A stretch of 18,043 nucleotides of DNA from Oribacterium sp. UBA5894 (GTDB taxonomy: Bacteria; Bacillota; Clostridia; Lachnospirales; Lachnospiraceae). Positions 13,979 through 18,043 of the stretch are shown here, piece by piece. Below the pieces are notes generated by a model that saw only the letters and a list, made by a program, of their open reading frames with translations, was not told where the DNA came from and made no database searches. How positions within the stretch are numbered: the first letter of the stretch is position 1; each line of letters begins with the position of its first letter. The translations under genes and the position numbers were made by a program. The DNA lies in the NCBI GenBank assembly GCA_002431355.1, contig DJEQ01000052.1, forward strand, positions 14,206-32,248, given 5' to 3'.

Positions 13979-14560
13979 ATGGTTGCGAAGATATCCGTGC
14001 AAAATGTTCTGTATCTCCTCCTGCTGCTTCCGCTCCTGATTGGAAGCCTTGGATTGACCGCCCGTGCTACGGAAAACCGTCTTGGGAGCCGTCTGTGTAC
14101 CCAGCTTTCCTGGCCTGTCCTCTTCCTCGGCCTGCTTGCTGCACTTGTGCTCCTCGTGCTGCCACCGTACTGCTCCAGTACCAAAAATCCAGAGAAGTAC
14201 CTGGTGTTGGATACCGACGTGGAACCGGACGCAGAAAGCTCGATTCGTTCACTTTTCCCAGAAACGCTCAACGCCATAGCCGGGGATACGGACTACCAGT
14301 ACTATAAATACAGCAGCCTCTTCGAGGACATGCTGTACATCACCCTCGGAGAGACGTTGAATGTGGACGACTTCGAAAAGGAATCCACCCGTCTCCAGGC
14401 TCTGCCGCTGTGGACATCCCCGAACGCCAGCATCCACACCGAAGGGAATCTGACCCGTCTCGATGCCCTGACGCCCGAAGGCCTCCGCCTCCACGTCACC
14501 CTCGACGCAAGCTGCCATCGTATTCTCTACTCCGCCAGCGATCGCGAAGCGTCAGCATAG
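13979..14560 (+). CDS. Unrecognised membrane-anchored protein
   Basis: I do not recognise this family. From the ATG at 13979 it has 193 residues: two hydrophobic segments (about residues 8-27 and 44-63) followed by a soluble, acidic domain of about 120 residues (KYLVLDTDVEPDAESSIRSL onward). The frame is open upstream, and the codons from 13898 onward encode another convincing hydrophobic segment (DLLFGCILEILVLLVSILFW), so the true start may be earlier. The only alternative codon there is a GTG at 13940. Neither start has a clear ribosome site, and the frame runs back into the metK terminator. It may depend on metK read-through, or be a decaying gene that has lost its start. Confidence 0.5.
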   Translation: MVAKISVQNVLYLLLLLPLLIGSLGLTARATENRLGSRLCTQLSWPVLFLGLLAALVLLVLPPYCSSTKNPEKYLVLDTDVEPDAESSIRSLFPETLNAIAGDTDYQYYKYSSLFEDMLYITLGETLNVDDFEKESTRLQALPLWTSPNASIHTEGNLTRLDALTPEGLRLHVTLDASCHRILYSASDREASA

Positions 14561-14620
14561 GCATTTCATCGCACACATCTAAAAAAGATGCCTGGAGTCC
14601 CCAAAAAAATCCTCCGTATT

Positions 14621-14852
14621 TTCGCCCGGGCCCGAAGAGCCAGGGAAAACCATACGTAGAGGACGCTAAAAAATCAAGCCAGGTCCCCTTCGCAGCACTT
14701 GGAGAATCTCTCCTTGGCACCCTCTGTCAACGGAGCGTTTTCATCAAGAAAACGCGACGATTGCAGAGGGCTTAGTGCTGCTTAGGGTTCCTGGCTTAGA
14801 TTTTTCCGTCCTCGGAGTACTGTGTTTTCCACGGTTCCTCGGGCCCAGCGAA
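14621..14852. repeat. Long imperfect palindrome (~230 bp) between membrane ORF and tpiA
   Basis: The two halves are complementary over nearly their full length. Paired blocks from outside in: TTCGC (14621-14625)/GCGAA (14848-14852); GGGCCCGA (14628-14635)/14839-14846; GGAAAAC (14644-14650)/14824-14830; GAGGACG (14659-14665)/14807-14813; AAAAATC (14669-14675)/14799-14805; AAGCCAGG (14676-14683)/14790-14797; GCAGCACT (14692-14699)/14774-14781; CCCTCTG (14720-14726)/14764-14770; and the apical GCGTTTTC (14735-14742)/GAAAACGC (14748-14755). A side hairpin GGAGA/TCTCC lies at 14701-14713. About 75 base pairs form in all. It could be a palindromic mobile element (MITE-like), a 3' UTR structure of tpiA, or a rod-shaped RNA. 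On the minus strand a T7 run (plus 14603-14609) follows it. Confidence 0.85.
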
Positions 14853-14866
14853 TCCAGATGGTGCCT

Positions 14867-15616
14867 TTACTTATTGTAGTTCACAATGGTGCCGAAGTCT
14901 GGCTTCAGGGAAGCGCCGCCGATGAGTCCACCGTCGATATCCGGCTGTGCGAGAAGCTCCTTGCAGTTGCCTGCATTCATCGATCCACCATACTGGATGC
15001 GGATGGCTTCAGCCGTATCGGTGTCATAGATTTCGCCAATGGTCTCACGGATCGCCTTGCATACCTCCTCAGCCTGTGCAGAGCTTGCGGTCTTTCCGGT
15101 TCCAATCGCCCAGATCGGCTCATAGGCGATGACCACGCCCTTTGCCTGCTCTGCACTCACGCCCTGGAAGGCAATCTTAATCTGCATGCGGATCCAGTCC
15201 TCCGTGATGCCCTGCTCTCTCTGCTCGAGAGACTCACCACAGCAGACGATTGGCTTCAGGCCCTTCTCGAGTGCCTTGAGGAGCTTCTTATTGATATCTG
15301 CGTCGGTCTCATGGAAATATCCTCTTCTCTCAGAATGGCCCATGATGACATACTCTACACCGGCATCTACCAGCATATCTGCGGAAATCTCACCCGTATA
15401 GGCACCCTTGTCCTCAAAGTACAGATTCTCCGCGCCAACGTGTACATTGGTGCCCTTCACAGCATTGACCACAGGAACGAGGTCAATGGCCGGTACACAG
15501 TAAACCACATCCACATCATCATTCTGAACGAGTGGCTTCAGGGTTTCTACCAGCTTCAGTGCCTCCGATGGAACCATGTTCATCTTCCAGTTTCCGGCAA
15601 TAATCTTCTTTCTCAT
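14867..15616 (-). CDS. tpiA: Triosephosphate isomerase
   Basis: This cytosolic glycolytic enzyme interconverts dihydroxyacetone phosphate and glyceraldehyde 3-phosphate. The 249-residue TIM barrel is of normal length, with Asn9 and Lys11 in AGNWKMN, the electrophile His94 in IMGHSERR, the catalytic base Glu166 in AYEPIWAIGTG (flexible loop 6) and the phosphate-binding IQYGGSMNAGN and GGLIGGASL near the C-terminus. GAGGT lies 6 nt before the ATG. It is third in a minus-strand gap-pgk-tpiA series. A terminator between pgk and tpiA means it depends on read-through or on a promoter in the 70 nt upstream, which I could not identify. LsrF would also feed dihydroxyacetone phosphate to this enzyme. 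Confidence 0.97.
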   Translation of the reverse strand: MRKKIIAGNWKMNMVPSEALKLVETLKPLVQNDDVDVVYCVPAIDLVPVVNAVKGTNVHVGAENLYFEDKGAYTGEISADMLVDAGVEYVIMGHSERRGYFHETDADINKKLLKALEKGLKPIVCCGESLEQREQGITEDWIRMQIKIAFQGVSAEQAKGVVIAYEPIWAIGTGKTASSAQAEEVCKAIRETIGEIYDTDTAEAIRIQYGGSMNAGNCKELLAQPDIDGGLIGGASLKPDFGTIVNYNK

Positions 15617-15693
15617 ATCGATACCTCTATTTCAATTTCGTTCCCCCACGATCAGAGCGCCCGCTCACGTCTCCGAAAAAGCGTTGAGGATTC

Positions 15694-15729
15694 AAAAAAG
15701 CCGGAGGCGCTCCTACGGAAGGTCTCCGG
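15694..15729 (-). terminator. Intrinsic terminator between pgk and tpiA
   Basis: On the minus strand just after the pgk stop, CCGGAG (plus 15724-15729) pairs with CTCCGG (plus 15701-15706), and six T residues follow (plus A-run 15694-15699). The loop is long (17 nt) and the stem short, so partial read-through into tpiA is plausible. Confidence 0.7.
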
Positions 15730-15740
15730 TTCATGATGGA

Positions 15741-16961
15741 TTAGTTCTTGTCGTCTGCAGCTGCAACGCCTGGAAGCTCCTTGCCCTCAAGGAACTCAAG
15801 GGAAGCGCCGCCACCGGTGGAGATATGGGTCATCTTATCGCCATAGCCGAGCTGATTTACAGCGGCTGCGGAGTCACCACCACCGATAATCGTGGTTGCA
15901 TCCGTATCAGCCAGTGCCTTTGCAACGATCTTCGTACCAGCAGCCAGGGTCGGGTTCTCAAATACGCCCATCGGTCCGTTCCATACGACGGTCTTTGCCG
16001 TCTTGACAGCCTCTGCATACAGCTCTGCGGTCTTCGGTCCGATATCCATGCCCATCTTGCCAGCTGGGATTTTGTCAATGTCTACGACCTCTGTGTCGAT
16101 CGGCCCATCGATTGGATCTGGGAAGTGATCTGTGATGACAGCATCTACCGGAAGAAGCAGCTTCTTGCCAAGCTTCTCAGCCTTTGCAATCATCTCCTTG
16201 CAGTAATCGATCTTCGTCTCATCGCAGAGAGAAGCACCGATCTCATAGCCCTGTGCCTTCGTGAAGGTGAATGCCATACCACCACCGATGATGAGGGTAT
16301 CGCACTTCTCAAGGAGATTCGAGATAACGTTCAGCTTATCGGCAACCTTCGCACCACCCAGGATAGCAACGAATGGACGAACCGGGTTCTCTACAGCCTG
16401 ACCGAGGAACTGGATCTCCTTCTGCATCAGGTAGCCAACGGCGTGCGGTCCCTGAATATACTTCGTAACGCCAACATTGGAGCAGTGTGCTCTGTGGGCC
16501 GTACCGAAGGCATCATTGACGAAAACATCCGCAAGGGAAGCAAGGTCCTGAGAAAATGCATCACCGTTCTTGGTCTCCTCTGCTCTGTAACGAGTATTCT
16601 CGAGAAGAATCACATCGCCATCCTTCATGGCCTCTACAGCAGCTCTTGCATTTGGTCCTACAACCTCAGGATCTGCCGCAAACTTCACCTCCTGGCCGAG
16701 CAGCTCAGAAAGTCTCTTTGCAACCGGTGCGAGCGTCTTCGATGGCTTATCCTCTTCCGTCTTGATCTTACCGAGGTGAGAGCAGAGAATAACCTTGCCA
16801 CCATCCGCAATCAGCTTCTTAATGGTAGGAAGTGCTGCTACCAGACGGTTCTCATCTGTAATGACGCCATTCTTCAGTGGAACGTTGAAGTCACATCTGC
16901 AGAGTACTCTCTTGCCCTTTACGTCGATATCATCGACCGTTACCTTATTTAAACCTGCCAT
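15741..16961 (-). CDS. pgk: Phosphoglycerate kinase
   Basis: This cytosolic enzyme transfers phosphate from 1,3-bisphosphoglycerate to ADP, the first ATP-yielding step of glycolysis. The start is the ATG at 16961 (MAGLNKVTVDD), with AAAAGGAG 7 nt upstream; a frame extension to 16997 would run through the upstream terminator. The 406-residue protein has the full two-domain fold: RVLCRCDFNVPLKNG near the N-terminus, LCSHLGKIK, LLENTRYRAEE, AILGGAKVADKLNVISNL, IIGGGMAFTF, VVWNGPMGVFENP and TIIGGGDSAAAV. It is second in the gap-pgk-tpiA series, with terminators on both sides. Confidence 0.97.
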   Translation of the reverse strand: MAGLNKVTVDDIDVKGKRVLCRCDFNVPLKNGVITDENRLVAALPTIKKLIADGGKVILCSHLGKIKTEEDKPSKTLAPVAKRLSELLGQEVKFAADPEVVGPNARAAVEAMKDGDVILLENTRYRAEETKNGDAFSQDLASLADVFVNDAFGTAHRAHCSNVGVTKYIQGPHAVGYLMQKEIQFLGQAVENPVRPFVAILGGAKVADKLNVISNLLEKCDTLIIGGGMAFTFTKAQGYEIGASLCDETKIDYCKEMIAKAEKLGKKLLLPVDAVITDHFPDPIDGPIDTEVVDIDKIPAGKMGMDIGPKTAELYAEAVKTAKTVVWNGPMGVFENPTLAAGTKIVAKALADTDATTIIGGGDSAAAVNQLGYGDKMTHISTGGGASLEFLEGKELPGVAAADDKN

Positions 16962-16977
16962 AATTAATCTCCTTTTT

Positions 16978-17015
16978 AAAAAAGAGGCCAGGCCCAAGAA
17001 AGGCCGGACCTCTTT
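16978..17015 (-). terminator. Intrinsic terminator between gap and pgk
   Basis: On the minus strand after the gap stop, AAAGAGGTCCGGCC (plus 17002-17015) pairs with GGCCTGGCCTCTTT (plus 16981-16994), with one or two mismatches and a 7-nt loop. Six T residues follow (plus A-run 16978-16983). The pgk ribosome site begins right after it, so it probably acts as a partial terminator that sets the gap:pgk ratio. Confidence 0.75.
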
Positions 17016-17044
17016 AAAGTCATATCCCTATTCTCTTATGAGGA

Positions 17045-18043
17045 TCAGTCAGCAATCAGAGAACCGAAGTACTTGATGGTTCTTACCATCTGAGATGTGT
17101 AGGAGTTCTCGTTATCATACCATGAAACAACCTGTACAAGAGTCTTGCCGTTGCCCATTGGGAGAACCTTGGTCTGTGTAGCATCGAAGATAGAGCCAGC
17201 CATAGAGTTGATGATATCAGAAGATACGATCTCGTCTGTGTTGTACTCGAAGGACTCTGTCTCCTCTGCCTTCATCTGAGCGTTTACTTCATCTGCCGTT
17301 ACTTCCTTGTTTACAACTGCATCAAGGATGGTGGTAGAACCTGTAGCTACAGGAACACGCTGTGCAGCACCGTTCAGCTTGCCATCAAGCTCTGGAAGAA
17401 CGAGGCCGATTGCCTTTGCAGCACCTGAAGATGCAGGTGTGATGTTCTGAGCACCTGCTCTGGAACGACGAAGGTTGCCCTTTCTCTGAGGTCCATCGAG
17501 GATCATCTGGTCGCCAGTGTAAGCATGTACCGTGGTCATGAAGCCGGACTCGATCGGTGCAAGGTCATTCAGAGCCTTGGCCATCGGAGCGAGGCAGTTG
17601 GTGGTGCAGGATGCAGCAGAGATGATCTGATCATCTGCTGTAAGAGTCTTGTGGTTTACATTGTAAACGATGGTCTTGAGGTCCTTACCAGCAGGTGCGG
17701 AAATAACAACGTGCTTAGCACCAGCATTGATATGAGCCATGGACTTCTCCTTCGAGCAGTAGAAGCCTGTGCACTCGAGAACAACGTCGATGTCAAGCTC
17801 CTTCCAAGGAAGGTTTGCAGCATCCTTCTCCTTGTAGATCTCGATCTCCTTGCCATTTACGATGATGGAGTGATCTGTAGACTCTACTGTGCCGTTGTAT
17901 CTGCCGTGGGTTGTATCATACTTAAGAAGGTATGCAAGCATCTCCGGGCTGGTCAGATCGTTGATTGCAACTACTTCATAGCCCTCAGCGCCGAACATCT
18001 GTCTGAAAGCAAGACGGCCGATACGGCCAAAACCATTAATTGC
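17045..18043 (-). CDS. gap: Glyceraldehyde-3-phosphate dehydrogenase, 5' end outside the window
   Basis: This cytosolic NAD-dependent enzyme oxidises glyceraldehyde 3-phosphate to 1,3-bisphosphoglycerate. The frame is open to the window edge, where AINGFGRIGRLAFRQ, the start of the NAD-binding Rossmann fold, is read; only the first few residues are missing. The catalytic cysteine is in SAASCTTNCLAPMAK, followed by TVHAYTGDQM, RRSRAGAQNITPASSGAAKA, the substrate-binding LNGAAQRVPV and the C-terminal SWYDNENSYTSQMVRT. All expected blocks are present and the C-terminus is normal. It leads the gap-pgk-tpiA series. The upstream promoter and any CggR-type regulator are beyond the edge. Confidence 0.97.
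   Translation of the reverse strand, partial: AINGFGRIGRLAFRQMFGAEGYEVVAINDLTSPEMLAYLLKYDTTHGRYNGTVESTDHSIIVNGKEIEIYKEKDAANLPWKELDIDVVLECTGFYCSKEKSMAHINAGAKHVVISAPAGKDLKTIVYNVNHKTLTADDQIISAASCTTNCLAPMAKALNDLAPIESGFMTTVHAYTGDQMILDGPQRKGNLRRSRAGAQNITPASSGAAKAIGLVLPELDGKLNGAAQRVPVATGSTTILDAVVNKEVTADEVNAQMKAEETESFEYNTDEIVSSDIINSMAGSIFDATQTKVLPMGNGKTLVQVVSWYDNENSYTSQMVRTIKYFGSLIAD

Noticed and set aside
14410..14775. Plus-strand 121-codon ORF across the membrane ORF end and the palindrome
   Set aside because: Its composition is Pro/Arg/Ser-rich shadow-like and it runs through the palindrome without any domain.
14621..14852. SRP RNA or RNase P RNA
   Set aside because: The conserved SRP apical motif with the GGAA loop and the RNase P core motifs are not present; only the rod shape is suggestive.
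15576..16952. Long plus-strand ORF (458 codons) opposite pgk
   Set aside because: It is a shadow of the highly biased codons of pgk, with no protein-like domains and no ribosome site. pgk is unambiguous on the other strand.

Overview
The window looks like a chromosomal segment of a Clostridia-type Bacillota, most likely Lachnospiraceae. The pointers are a lipoprotein with a long Ala/Glu/Thr linker, a SAM-I riboswitch in front of metK, a MetA of the Glu111 type, and the gap-pgk-tpi glycolytic order. This is inference from protein content; no rRNA or other marker gene is present.

Layout. (1) 1-3503, minus strand: a CHASE-type hybrid histidine kinase, 5-formyltetrahydrofolate cyclo-ligase and a sirtuin form a tight operon. 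(2) 3504-4273: there is no convincing protein gene. A strong extended -10 promoter and a perfect intrinsic terminator, both on the plus strand, bracket about 455 nt rich in local and long-range stems. I interpret this as an unassigned structured non-coding RNA. (3) 4274-11222: an autoinducer-2 (AI-2) lsr locus. lsrF, lsrB, lsrD, lsrC and an lsrA remnant lie on the minus strand; lsrR, lsrK and a cupin gene lie on the plus strand. The locus is damaged twice. lsrA keeps only its last ~95 codons and abuts an lsrR that has lost its native start, so the whole divergent promoter region is gone. lsrD lacks about half its length but stays in frame. (4) 11223-11489: a two-way terminator followed by an unexplained cluster of alternating inverted repeats. 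(5) 11490-13897: divergent metA and metK share a promoter region with overlapping -35 boxes, and only metK carries a SAM-I riboswitch. (6) 13898-14866: an unrecognised membrane-protein ORF, then a ~230-bp imperfect palindrome. (7) 14867-18043, minus strand: gap (5' end outside the window), pgk and tpiA, each pair separated by an intrinsic terminator.

How the parts work together. The lsr genes would bind AI-2 (LsrB), import it (LsrA/C/D), phosphorylate it (LsrK), sense it (LsrR) and degrade it (LsrF). lsrG is absent here, and a cupin sits in the operon instead. With lsrA and lsrD broken and the promoter region removed, import by this locus is probably lost even though the periphery is intact; an assembly artefact must be excluded. 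metA and metK cover the entry to methionine synthesis and the conversion of methionine to SAM, with SAM feedback on metK. The most novel-looking elements are the structured RNA at ~3646-4101, the double lsr deletion with its cupin, the long palindrome before tpiA, and the repeat cluster after metA.
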